DNA of 64,000 bases, taken from positions 989,501 through 1,053,500 of the forward strand of contig CP022705.1 of the NCBI GenBank assembly GCA_003491285.1, written 5' to 3'. The position numbers and the translations under genes were made by a program. The notes beneath the pieces were generated by a model. The model saw only the letters and a list, made by a program, of their open reading frames with translations, ran no database searches and was not told the origin of the DNA. Origin of the DNA: Methanobacterium sp. BRmetb2. GTDB taxonomy: Archaea; Methanobacteriota; Methanobacteria; Methanobacteriales; Methanobacteriaceae. How positions within the stretch are numbered: the stretch's first letter is position 1; every line of letters starts with the position of its first letter. Shown here piece by piece: positions 55,260 to 63,535 of the stretch.

Positions 55260-55403
55260 ATGTCCGACATAAAAAGAAATGGTCAAAATTTAGGCAAAAA
55301 TAAGAAATCATGTCAGAATAGTAATTGCAGATGTCCTGCTAATTATCTGCTAATTGGAGTTTTTATAATATTAATAACATTATTTATCGCCACTACCCTC
55401 TAA
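55260..55403 (+). CDS. 47-residue cysteine-containing single-helix membrane protein
   Basis: ATG 55260 to TAA 55403. A basic N-terminus (MSDIKRNGQNLGKNKK) is followed by SCQNSNCRCPAN with three cysteines and one helix (YLLIGVFIILITLF). A weak AAAGAGAAG lies upstream. It is 16 bases ahead of the UbiD gene. The cysteine pattern directly before a membrane helix is not expected by chance in an AT-rich gap. No family recognised. Confidence 0.5.
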   Translation: MSDIKRNGQNLGKNKKSCQNSNCRCPANYLLIGVFIILITLFIATTL

Positions 55404-55418
55404 AAAGAAGGTGAAGCA

Positions 55419-56702
55419 ATGAAAAATTTTTTAAAAACACTTGAAGCTGAATTTGAAGTAATAAAAGTAGATGAAGAATTATCTACAAAATTTGAAGCTG
55501 CTAAAACTTTAAGAAACCATCCTAAAGACTTGGTTTTATTAGAAAATATAAAAGAATCCCCAATAAAGGTTATATCCGGCATATGCAACACCCGCAAGAA
55601 AATTGCCCGAGCTCTATCCTGTGAAGTATCCCAAATAACTTTTAAGATCATGGAAGCCATGGAAAATCCCATCCCTATATCCAAAATAGAATCAGTGGCT
55701 GATAATTTTCAATTATCAAAAAATGCTGATTTGTACAAACTACCCATTTTATATCACTATCAAAAGGATGGTGGAGCATATATAACTGCAGGAGTTATTA
55801 TAGCTAAAGATCCGGATTCTGGTATAAGAAACGCGTCAATACACCGGATGTTAGTACTGGGAAAAGACAAACTTACGGTGCGTATTGTTCCCCGCCATTT
55901 ATACACTTATTATAAACGTGCTGAAGAGCTAAAAAAACCATTGGATATAGCTATTGCAATAGGGATCCATCCTGCAACCCTACTGGCAACAACTACTTCC
56001 ATTCCGTATAATGCTGATGAAATGGAAGTGGCTAATCACTTCCATAAGGGAGAAATGAAACTAATTAAATGTGAAACTGTGGACCTGGAAGTTCCTGACT
56101 GTGAAATACTATTGGAAGGCCAGTTGATACCTCATGAAAGAGCAAAAGAAGGACCTTTTGTTGATTTAACCGATACTTATGATGTTATTAGGGACGAACC
56201 CGTGATCAAACTTAAAAAAATGCATTTAAAAGAGAATCCAATTTATCATGCTATTTTACCGGCAGGTTTTGAACATAGACTATTACAAGGTTTGCCCCAG
56301 GAACCTAGAATTTACAATGCTGTCTTGAACACATTACCCACTGTGAAAAATGTTGTTTTAACTGAAGGCGGATGTTGTTGGTTGCATGCGGTTGTATCCA
56401 TTCATAAACAGACCCAAGGAGATGGAAAAAACGTTATTATGGCAGCTTTAGCTGCTCATCCTTCCCTTAAACATGTTGTTGTTGTAGATGAAGATATTGA
56501 TATATTTGATCCTGAAGATGTTGAGTATGCGATAGCAACAAGAGTCAAAGGTGATGATGACATAGTTATAGTTCCTAAAGCCCGTGGATCATCACTTGAT
56601 CCTTGCGCCCTGCCTGATGGTACCACTACCAAGGTAGGTGTGGATGCCACCAAGCCTTTAGATAAGAAAAATAAATTTAAAAGGGTTAGTTTAACTGAAT
56701 AA
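55419..56702 (+). CDS. UbiD family decarboxylase
   Basis: A 427-residue UbiD enzyme. AYITAGVIIAKDPDSGIRNASIHRM, the HLYTYYKRAEE region, EGPFVDLTDTYDVIRDEP, and the C-terminal DEDIDIFDPEDVEYAIATR and GSSLDPCALPDG are family signatures, including residues that hold prenylated FMN. In archaea a UbiD homologue decarboxylates anhydromevalonate phosphate in the archaeal mevalonate route to isoprenoids; that is the best guess here because methanogens make no ubiquinone. AAGGTGAAG before ATG 55419 sets the start. Confidence 0.92.
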   Translation: MKNFLKTLEAEFEVIKVDEELSTKFEAAKTLRNHPKDLVLLENIKESPIKVISGICNTRKKIARALSCEVSQITFKIMEAMENPIPISKIESVADNFQLSKNADLYKLPILYHYQKDGGAYITAGVIIAKDPDSGIRNASIHRMLVLGKDKLTVRIVPRHLYTYYKRAEELKKPLDIAIAIGIHPATLLATTTSIPYNADEMEVANHFHKGEMKLIKCETVDLEVPDCEILLEGQLIPHERAKEGPFVDLTDTYDVIRDEPVIKLKKMHLKENPIYHAILPAGFEHRLLQGLPQEPRIYNAVLNTLPTVKNVVLTEGGCCWLHAVVSIHKQTQGDGKNVIMAALAAHPSLKHVVVVDEDIDIFDPEDVEYAIATRVKGDDDIVIVPKARGSSLDPCALPDGTTTKVGVDATKPLDKKNKFKRVSLTE

Positions 56703-56757
56703 AACTTTTCTATTTCTTTATTAAAAATAACAACACTTTTTTAATTATTTTTAATAA

Positions 56758-57762
56758 TTAAATTAAAACATCGATTTTAGCTCCACATTTCATGCATTTA
56801 TTGTCTTTAATATTATTTTTGTTAACTTGAAAACCGTTTCTTTCAACTAAAAGTTCACCACACTGATAACAGTAAGTGTTCTCTTTATCAGTTCCACTAA
56901 CATTACCCATATAAACATAGCGCAATCCTGCGTCTTTAGCAATTTTATATGCCCTTTCCATGGAGTCTATCGGTGTGGGAGGGACATCTTGCATTTGATA
57001 GTGGGGGAAAAATCTGGAGAAATGTAATGGAACTTCTATACCCACTTCTTCAACCATAAATTTAACTAAATCTGTTACATGTTCTTCAGAATCATTATAG
57101 CCGGGTATTAGTAGATTAGTAATTTCTATATGAATTTTTTTATCATACATGCGTTTAATAGTTTCTAAAACAGGTTCTAGATGTGCACTGCAGAGATCAT
57201 GATAAAATTTATCATCCATACCTTTTAAGTCGATGTTGGCTGCGTCAAGATAAGGGGCCATTAATTCAAAAGAGTCTTCAGTCATGTAACCATTGGTGAC
57301 ATAAATTGTTTTAATACCTTCCTTTTTGGCCAGTTTTGCAGAATCATAGGTATATTCCAGCCAGATTGTTGGTTCGTTATAAGTCCATGCTATGGACTTA
57401 CAATTATATTGTTTACAAAGATCTACTGCTTGTTCTGGAGGAAGTTCACGCAGGGAACTTTCATCTATTGTTGCCTGGGATATGGTCCAATTCTGACAGT
57501 AACGGCAGCGGAAGTTACACCCTACTGTTCCTAGTGATAGCACATCTGTTCCAGGATAAAAGTTGAACAATGGTTTCTTTTCGATAGGGTCGACTGCCAA
57601 TGAAGATACTGCAGCATAAATTAAAGTATTAAGTTTTCCTTCATCGTTCTTTCTGGTCTGGCAAAATCCTAGTTTTCCCGGTGTTATAACACAAGTTCTT
57701 GCACATACATGGCAATTTACATTGCCGTCAAGTTTATCATATAGTATTGCCTCTTTTTTCAT
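56758..57762 (-). CDS. amrS: AmmeMemoRadiSam-system radical SAM enzyme
   Basis: About 334 residues. ATG 57762 (MKKEAIL) is used; a GTG at 57771 in frame is possible. The N-terminus has CHVCARTCVITPGKLGFC, a non-standard four-cysteine region, then LSLGTVGCNFRCRYCQNW with the radical SAM cysteines near residues 81-88, and a C-terminal rubredoxin-like CYQCGELL and CMKCGAKI pair. This layout is the AmrS/PflA-like protein of the AMMECR1-MEMO1-radical SAM system, whose function is still debated. The gene overlaps thiL by 26 bases. Confidence 0.9.
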   Translation of the reverse strand: MKKEAILYDKLDGNVNCHVCARTCVITPGKLGFCQTRKNDEGKLNTLIYAAVSSLAVDPIEKKPLFNFYPGTDVLSLGTVGCNFRCRYCQNWTISQATIDESSLRELPPEQAVDLCKQYNCKSIAWTYNEPTIWLEYTYDSAKLAKKEGIKTIYVTNGYMTEDSFELMAPYLDAANIDLKGMDDKFYHDLCSAHLEPVLETIKRMYDKKIHIEITNLLIPGYNDSEEHVTDLVKFMVEEVGIEVPLHFSRFFPHYQMQDVPPTPIDSMERAYKIAKDAGLRYVYMGNVSGTDKENTYCYQCGELLVERNGFQVNKNNIKDNKCMKCGAKIDVLI

Positions 57763-58789
57763 GGCTACCACTCAGATGTTCATATCCCCTAGGTGTAATA
57801 ATATTTGTTTTTCCATCTTTATACACTATTTTTATTTCACCAAATGAAGTAACTTCACCAATTTTATGTAAAGAAATCTTTTCAGATAAATCTTCAAATT
57901 TTTCATTTTCTATTGTAAGGAGAAGTTCAAAATCTTCCCCATAGTATAAAGCCATTTCTAAAGGATCTTTATCTAAAATACGAGCTAAATCAAAAACCTC
58001 TGAAGGTATAGGTAGTAAATCCTGGTAAATTGTTATCCCAATATTTTTTGAGGACGATGTGACTAACTCACCAATTTCACTAATCAATCCATCAGTAATA
58101 TCTGTAGCAGAAGTCACATATTTGGATTTAGATAATTCCATAGCCTTTTTTAGAGGAGCTCCAGGATCTAATGCATGTTTAATTATTTTTTCTTGAAAAT
58201 CCTTGCTAATTTCTATTTTTCCAGAATCATTAAATAAAAATTCAAATCCTGCAGCGGCCAGACCAATGGAACCAGTTAAAGCCACCACATCCCCTGCGTT
58301 GGCTCCACCCTTTGTTAATACATTTTCTTTCCCTACAATTCCAATGCAAGTTCCTGAAAGAGTGATTTCATCTGATTCGTTGGTATCACCACCAATTAAA
58401 GACATATCATAACTAGAACAAGCCATAAGTATGCCATCAATAATCGAATCAAAATCTGCAACTTTCATATCACCAGGTAAGCCCATGGAAACTATAATTC
58501 CAATTGGCTTTGCTCCCATAGCAGCAATGTCGCTGACATTAACTGTTACTAATTTTTTCCCCATTTGAAAGGGTGTCATTTGTTGAGGGAAATGTTTAGA
58601 TCCAAATAACATGTCAGATGTTACCACAAGATAATATTCTCCAAAATCGAGTAATGCAGCATCGTCACTAAAACTATCAATGGATTTTTCGTTTAAAAAA
58701 AGAGAATTATATTCTAAATTTTTAGTTTTTTTCAAAATCCGTTGAATTAATTTTTTTTCACCTAAATCAGAAAGAACTTTAGAGGGCAT
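57737..58789 (-). CDS. thiL: thiamine-monophosphate kinase
   Basis: A 350-residue AIRS-superfamily kinase. LGEKKLIQRILKK, DDAALLDFGEYYLVVTSDML, NVSDIAAMGAKPIGI, SLIGGDTNESDEITLSGTCIG and ATDITDGLISEIGELV are the typical ThiL positions. It phosphorylates thiamine monophosphate to thiamine diphosphate. Its 3' end overlaps the start of amrS, suggesting coupled translation. cfbA lies 41 bases upstream on the same strand, so all three are probably co-transcribed. Confidence 0.94.
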   Translation of the reverse strand: MPSKVLSDLGEKKLIQRILKKTKNLEYNSLFLNEKSIDSFSDDAALLDFGEYYLVVTSDMLFGSKHFPQQMTPFQMGKKLVTVNVSDIAAMGAKPIGIIVSMGLPGDMKVADFDSIIDGILMACSSYDMSLIGGDTNESDEITLSGTCIGIVGKENVLTKGGANAGDVVALTGSIGLAAAGFEFLFNDSGKIEISKDFQEKIIKHALDPGAPLKKAMELSKSKYVTSATDITDGLISEIGELVTSSSKNIGITIYQDLLPIPSEVFDLARILDKDPLEMALYYGEDFELLLTIENEKFEDLSEKISLHKIGEVTSFGEIKIVYKDGKTNIITPRGYEHLSGSHEKRGNTI

Positions 58790-58830
58790 GATAAACCCTT
58801 TAATATATTAAGATTAATAAAAAAATGGTG

Positions 58831-59271
58831 CTAGAGTGATTTATTCACTCTATCCTTTATAATATCCACAATTCTTGGATCAGATCCCAGTGGCTCTGTA
58901 TAAATAATTTCGCCACCAAATTCTATTTCTTCCTCTTCTTCATCATGGCGGTGGCTATGCTTATGTGAGTGCTCATGGCCATTATCTAATCCCAATATGT
59001 GTGGAATGTCATGTTTAGTGTGAACTCCGTGGGCTAAAAATACAGGAGTTACAATTATCTTTTCTACACCGTTTTTAGCAAGTTTGTTGATGGCTGAGGG
59101 TATAGTGGGTTTAGTCATCTCCATAAATCCTACTTCAACCAAATAATCTTCGTTTTCTCTGTACATCTGGGCCAAATTAGTTACTACCTCTTTACCGTAG
59201 GGTAATCGACTTCCATGCCCCACCAGCAGAACTCCTATTTTACTCGTCTTTAATTCTGAATTTGAAACCAT
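58831..59271 (-). CDS. cfbA: sirohydrochlorin cobalto/nickelochelatase with His-rich loop
   Basis: A 146-residue small CbiX-type chelatase. H19 in LLVGHGSR and H81 in VFLAHGVHTKHDIP are the metal-handling histidines. Residues 99-109 hold six alternating histidines (HEHSHKHSHRH) before an acidic run, a His-rich loop seen in small CbiX/CfbA proteins. In methanogens CfbA inserts Ni into sirohydrochlorin for F430, and Co for the corrin pathway. ATG 59271 has GGAGTGAT upstream. It overlaps the preceding DUF35 gene by 32 bases. Confidence 0.93.
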   Translation of the reverse strand: MVSNSELKTSKIGVLLVGHGSRLPYGKEVVTNLAQMYRENEDYLVEVGFMEMTKPTIPSAINKLAKNGVEKIIVTPVFLAHGVHTKHDIPHILGLDNGHEHSHKHSHRHDEEEEEIEFGGEIIYTEPLGSDPRIVDIIKDRVNKSL

Positions 59272-59641
59272 ATGATATCACTCCGTCGTCGCCTGCTTCT
59301 CTAATTTTTCTAAATACCATTTCTACTTCTTTTCCTATTTCAACTTTTTCTATGTCACAATCCACAATTTGGGTTGTGATTTTAGCACCTTCATCTAATT
59401 CGACGATTGCAACTACATAAGGTGCTATATTTTTAAATTCGTCAGTAGGGGTTTCTATAACTGAATATGTTAAAATTTTCCCCTTCCCAGTGAGATTGAT
59501 ATCTTCTAATTTTCCTTTTCTTCTGCACTCCGGGCATAATATCCTTTTGGGAAAAAATACCTTTCCACATTGTAAACATTTTGAGCCTATAAGATTATAT
59601 CGTTGCGGGATGTGACGCCATGCTCTTACAGTTTCTGTCAT
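59240..59641 (-). CDS. DUF35 zinc-ribbon/OB-fold protein
   Basis: A 133-residue protein. C22, C25, C36 and C39 form the N-terminal zinc rubredoxin-like finger (SKCLQCGKVFF, ILCPECRR), followed by an OB-fold acyl-CoA-binding domain with GKGKILTYSVIETPTDEF. Archaeal DUF35 proteins bridge acetyl-CoA thiolase and HMG-CoA synthase in the mevalonate pathway and are usually encoded with them. Here those genes are not adjacent in the window. The gene instead overlaps cfbA by 32 bases. Confidence 0.88.
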   Translation of the reverse strand: MTETVRAWRHIPQRYNLIGSKCLQCGKVFFPKRILCPECRRKGKLEDINLTGKGKILTYSVIETPTDEFKNIAPYVVAIVELDEGAKITTQIVDCDIEKVEIGKEVEMVFRKIREAGDDGVISYGFKFRIKDE

Positions 59642-59808
59642 TTAAATCCTCCAAGTAATATTTAAATAAATTTTTTTACTTTAAATTAGTTAACCGATTG
59701 TTTAAAAGTTGATTTAATGATTAAACTGATTTTAAAATCAATCAACTCTAAAATAGTGCCTAATTTGATTTTTTAAAAAATTATTTAGTCATTTTATTCT
59801 TGGAAATT

Positions 59809-59967
59809 ATGGTAATTAAATCCTTTGGTTTTATGATTTCTGATCTAAACGGAACCAGGCAGGAGAGTGGAAATGATCTAAGATGGATAAGCAGGAATCT
59901 GATTTTATTATTAATAAATTTAATGATAGTCATACTTATTTATGTTAACCAAAGCAAAAAGTATTAA
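59809..59967 (+). CDS. 52-residue single-helix membrane protein
   Basis: ATG 59809 to TAA 59967; ATG 59833 (MISDLNGT) is an alternative. The product has a soluble N-terminus (MISDLNGTRQESGNDLRWIS) and a helix of about 17 residues (NLILLLINLMIVILIYV). The ribosome site is weak. It lies 60 bases before the pilin-like gene pair on the same strand. The hydrophobic segment and the absence of stops support a real micro-protein, but it could be chance. Confidence 0.45.
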   Translation: MVIKSFGFMISDLNGTRQESGNDLRWISRNLILLLINLMIVILIYVNQSKKY

Positions 59968-60027
59968 TATAATAATAATTAATTAATAAGTATTACAAAT
60001 TATTGATGCATTTTTAAGGTGAGTTAT

Positions 60028-60981
60028 ATGGATGAAAAAGGTTATATTATTAGTTCATTATCGTTTTTACTCATCATTCCAGCCATATTATTAGTTTTTG
60101 TACTTTTAGACGTAAATAATGCTGGAATTGAAACTTCAAGTTTGACTGTTCAGTCCAAAAATGTATTTTATGTGGCTAATGATTTAAAAAATAATATTCA
60201 ATTAATATCAAAGGAAATCATCAATGAAACGGCCCTGAAAATAATTGATAATGGAGCAGTCAAGGACAGCAGAAAAACAATCAAAGACCAGTTACAGTTA
60301 AAAATCAATCAACTTATAACAAATTATGAGTACAGTGACGGAGTTAATATCAATTGCACTATCCGTTCGGTGGACAATGGTAATGACCCATTTATAATAC
60401 AAGTTAATTCTACTATACAGGTTTCAAAAAATGGTGTGAGCCATAACGAAAATGTGAGTCAAAATGTGTCCCTTGAAGGACTGCCGGATTGTCTACCTTT
60501 TATAAAATGTAGAGGATATGGAAGGCTAGATATAGTTGATGATAGGATAAATTACAATTCTTGTCTATTCAACCTTTTAAATAAGAAAAATATAATCAAT
60601 TTTTTCGTTTATATTAACGCCACCTCGCCTTATTTGATAAAAAGGTGTCCTTACCATCCCTACATTACTCATGAAAATTTTTTAACTCTGAAAAATTGTA
60701 TAGATAATGGATATTATCACGAAAGCAATGACGGTGCTTGTTATTTGTGCAGGATGGAAGGTAAAGGTGTGTGTCCACATTATGGTTTAGAAACCTTTAT
60801 AATTTCTTCTCCAATATCTAATTCAACTTTGACACTTGCTCCCTGTTCAGTTGATCATGTGATTTTCAATGAAACCGTGTTTTGTGGAATGGGACTTCAC
60901 TATCACCAAGATACTTTAAAATATTATAATATCTATTTAGACAATGGACATCGTTCTAAATATGGTATAAAGAATTATTAG
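60028..60981 (+). CDS. pilin-like secreted cysteine-rich protein (first of pair)
   Basis: About 317 residues from ATG 60028, set by AAGGTGAG four bases upstream; the GTG at 60019 is not used. A short charged leader DEKGYIISSL is followed by a helix (FLLIIPAILLVFVLLDVN), the layout of archaeal type IV pilin-like or TadE-like proteins. The rest is extracytoplasmic with many N-x-S/T sites. A cysteine-rich part (~205-290) contains KRCPYHP, CYLCRME and VCPHYG. It is followed nine bases later by a similar protein. Function unknown. Confidence 0.75.
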   Translation: MDEKGYIISSLSFLLIIPAILLVFVLLDVNNAGIETSSLTVQSKNVFYVANDLKNNIQLISKEIINETALKIIDNGAVKDSRKTIKDQLQLKINQLITNYEYSDGVNINCTIRSVDNGNDPFIIQVNSTIQVSKNGVSHNENVSQNVSLEGLPDCLPFIKCRGYGRLDIVDDRINYNSCLFNLLNKKNIINFFVYINATSPYLIKRCPYHPYITHENFLTLKNCIDNGYYHESNDGACYLCRMEGKGVCPHYGLETFIISSPISNSTLTLAPCSVDHVIFNETVFCGMGLHYHQDTLKYYNIYLDNGHRSKYGIKNY

Positions 60982-60990
60982 AGAATTAAA

Positions 60991-61992
60991 ATGAAAAGAT
61001 TAATTAGAGATGAGGATTGTCAAGTCTTCTCAATAGATGTTATGCTTGGTTTGATAATAATTGTCGTCATAATGGGAATATCAGCAGATTCTATGGATCT
61101 GATAAGTTATAAAATACAGGAATTTAGCTATAGTTCATCGATGGAAAGGATTGTAGAGGATGCTGCTGATGTTTTAATTGAAACGCCAGGAACCCCAGAA
61201 AACTGGGAAGAATGTGATCCTAACGTGGATATAAGCCCTGGACTTGCACAATATGATAATGTAACAGGTAAAACTGTCCCTAACACCCTATCCATTAAAA
61301 AAATATCAAAATTACAAAATCATTATGAGGAACTTATTTATGGAAAAATTTTGCCAGATATCATGCATTCTACTATGATCATAATTCCATTAGATTCAAA
61401 ATTTAAGCCCTTGATAATACACGAAGATGAAATAGATGAACAATCTCCAGATACATTTATTATAAATAGAACCATTTTAACAAATTATATTGACTCAAAA
61501 GTTGTTATAAACATTGGGAACAACATTAATTCAGCAAATACCGGTGCAAAAAATTTAAATTATGAAAAATGTCCCCATAATGATTTAAATGGAACATATA
61601 AACATGAAAATCCAAAAAAAGGACAAAATCCGTTTTGGATTTGTAAACATTTCACATTATCTAAAAAAGAATTAGATTCAAGTGATTTTTATGTTTTTAC
61701 TGAACCACTTGGCAATATTAACACTGTAGAATGGATTATTGATAGGAATGAAAAAATTTCCAATAAGGGGAATAGATTTGATTCCAAACCAAGATGTGTA
61801 ACTGATAGGATACAGGAAGTTCTGGGACAAGATGAAAATGCAACTTTATGGTTGCATGTGAAGATTTCAAGTAATCAAAATCCGTTCATGATTTATTTAG
61901 TAAGTTTACCTAAAGGTAATCCCATGGAAATGGTGAGTATTGAATATTTAAATCCCATACCTTGTAATTTTATTTTAAAAGCTTGGATTTAG
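60991..61992 (+). CDS. pilin-like secreted cysteine-containing protein (second of pair)
   Basis: A 333-residue protein beginning KRLIRDEDCQVFSIDVML then a helix (GLIIIVVIMGISADSMDL), again a type IV pilin-like start with an acidic residue near the helix, followed by a region ending FSYSSSMERIVEDAADVLIETPG. The large outside domain has N-glycosylation sites and EKCPHND, FWICKHF and RCVTDR cysteines. It probably works with the upstream gene as a surface appendage or pseudopilin pair. No family is certain. Confidence 0.72.
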   Translation: MKRLIRDEDCQVFSIDVMLGLIIIVVIMGISADSMDLISYKIQEFSYSSSMERIVEDAADVLIETPGTPENWEECDPNVDISPGLAQYDNVTGKTVPNTLSIKKISKLQNHYEELIYGKILPDIMHSTMIIIPLDSKFKPLIIHEDEIDEQSPDTFIINRTILTNYIDSKVVINIGNNINSANTGAKNLNYEKCPHNDLNGTYKHENPKKGQNPFWICKHFTLSKKELDSSDFYVFTEPLGNINTVEWIIDRNEKISNKGNRFDSKPRCVTDRIQEVLGQDENATLWLHVKISSNQNPFMIYLVSLPKGNPMEMVSIEYLNPIPCNFILKAWI

Positions 61993-62027
61993 TATCTTTT
62001 TAAAAAAATTATTTTTTTATGTTATAT

Positions 62028-62737
62028 TCAATTTAGTATTAACATTATCACTAGAACCAAGCTGTTTGTGGCCAGTGGATATGTGAGTCTTGTTGATATA
62101 GGGATTACTATATTATTTGGATCCCAATCATTTTCATAGCTTTTAAGAGAAATTAAAGCTGTGGAAGAAAGGAGTATTATCTAAGAGAATACTCCCAAAA
62201 ACGGAGATAATTGTAAAATCCATTATACTCATGCTTTCGAATCCCATTAGAACGCTGAATCCTTTAGCCATAAAAGCCAAGAAAATCGACATCATAATGG
62301 TTAAAATAATAATAGAAGCAATATTTTCACTTAATATTCTTGACCTTTTAAGTTCAGGGGATAAAGTGCCAATATGTAGATTAGAATTTAAACAGACCCT
62401 AATGCTCCAAATAGGTTACCCCTCATACCTATTGCGCCAGGAATTAAAACAAGTAATCCCGGAAATGCCTCCAGCTGCGAGGTCATCATACTTAAAAACA
62501 AGCCAGCCAGTATTCCTCCTAAATATTGATAAGTATAGCAATAAAACTTTCACCTAAAACTCGTTTTACATCAGCGCAAAATAATGAAAGTTTGTTTAAT
62601 GCTGAAAATGGTGCATAAAATAATTTGATAGCGCTTTTAGAGATTACTATAACAACTTCGACTAGAATTAGTGGTATATTTTCTATGAACTTCCTGATCT
62701 TCATAAAAAGTTGATCTAGATTCGTCACTTGGATCAC
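62028..62737 (-). pseudogene. frameshifted MgtE/SLC41-type divalent cation transporter
   Basis: Read on the minus strand, four stretches in different frames join into one MgtE/SLC41-like membrane domain of about 235 residues. Part one starts at GTG 62737 and ends before 62521 (ESFIAILINI). Part two runs 62519-62391 (GGILAGLFLSMM, then PGAIGMRGNLFGALGS). Part three runs 62391-62182 (NLHIGTLSPELKRS, ENIASIIILTIMMSIF). Part four runs 62180-62028 (ISLKSYENDWDPNNIVIP, then STRLTYPLATN, stop TGA at 62028). Breaks near 62520, 62393 and 62181 are one-base changes. The partner PhoU-TrkA_C gene lies 35 bases upstream. Confidence 0.8.
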
Positions 62738-62772
62738 CAGCTATCATAAATCATACACCCCGTCAAACTTTT

Positions 62773-63354
62773 CTAAAGATCGTCCATTTTAATCTCATTT
62801 TTGGCTAATTTCCTTAACAGATCCGCGCCAACTTCGTTTCCCTTGGCAATAAGTGTGTCTTTACTGCATAGAATTGTATTTCTGTCTGGTCCATAAATCC
62901 AAGATTCATTTCTTCTTATTGCAATTACTCTCATACCAGTCCTTGTGGCAAGAAGAAGTGCTCCCAAAGAATTATCTGATAGTTCTGAACCTTTATTTAT
63001 AGTGACTCTAACTATTATTTCTTCTGACTCTTCCATAACCATTTTAAAAACAGGATGTGGCTTAATCCCTTTTAAAACCAGATCGGCTATGTCCTTGGCA
63101 GAATTAGCAATACTTTCTGCAGCTTCACCAACCTCGAGAAGGGCGGTTAATTTTTCAGCGTCTTCAACAGACCTTGCTGCAAGGAGAGATTCCTTTTTTA
63201 TCTCATAGTTAAGTCGATTAACCTTATTTTCTAGTTTTAAAACTTCTTCAGCCGCATCTTTGCTATTAAAAAGCAGGGCGGAGTAGGCCAGATCAACCAT
63301 CAGCTCGGACATGTTCTTCATTTCGATCAAGATATCCTTAACACTTTTCGACAC
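62773..63354 (-). CDS. PhoU/TrkA-C domain regulator of a cation transporter
   Basis: A 193-residue protein. Residues 1-~100 form PhoU-like helices (LIEMKNMSELMVDLAYSAL, ENKVNRLNYEIKKESL, EVGEAAESIANSAKDIADL). Residues ~110-190 form a TrkA_C ligand-binding domain (RVTINKGSELSDNSLGALLLATRTGM, VIAIRRNESWIYGPDRNT). Such fusions occur in methanogens beside MgtE/SLC41 transporters. Here the downstream transporter is broken, so this protein may have lost its partner or serve another copy. Confidence 0.85.
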   Translation of the reverse strand: MSKSVKDILIEMKNMSELMVDLAYSALLFNSKDAAEEVLKLENKVNRLNYEIKKESLLAARSVEDAEKLTALLEVGEAAESIANSAKDIADLVLKGIKPHPVFKMVMEESEEIIVRVTINKGSELSDNSLGALLLATRTGMRVIAIRRNESWIYGPDRNTILCSKDTLIAKGNEVGADLLRKLAKNEIKMDDL

Positions 63355-63535
63355 CTTTCATCCTCCAAATCTAGGTAATAAGATTAGAATATATTAAGAT
63401 AAAAACTTTTTCAATTTTATGAAAACCTATCATCAGTCAAATACTAGAAGAGTGTACTAATACTGAAAATTTAATGACCCAAATTACTATGCATGAAAAA
63501 TTTAGGTAAAAAATGGACTAATATTATAATTTTCA

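Noticed and set aside
62231..62557. A 108-codon plus-strand ORF
   Set aside because: It lies antisense to the broken MgtE-type transporter, has no ribosome site and only exists because the minus-strand gene is frameshifted.
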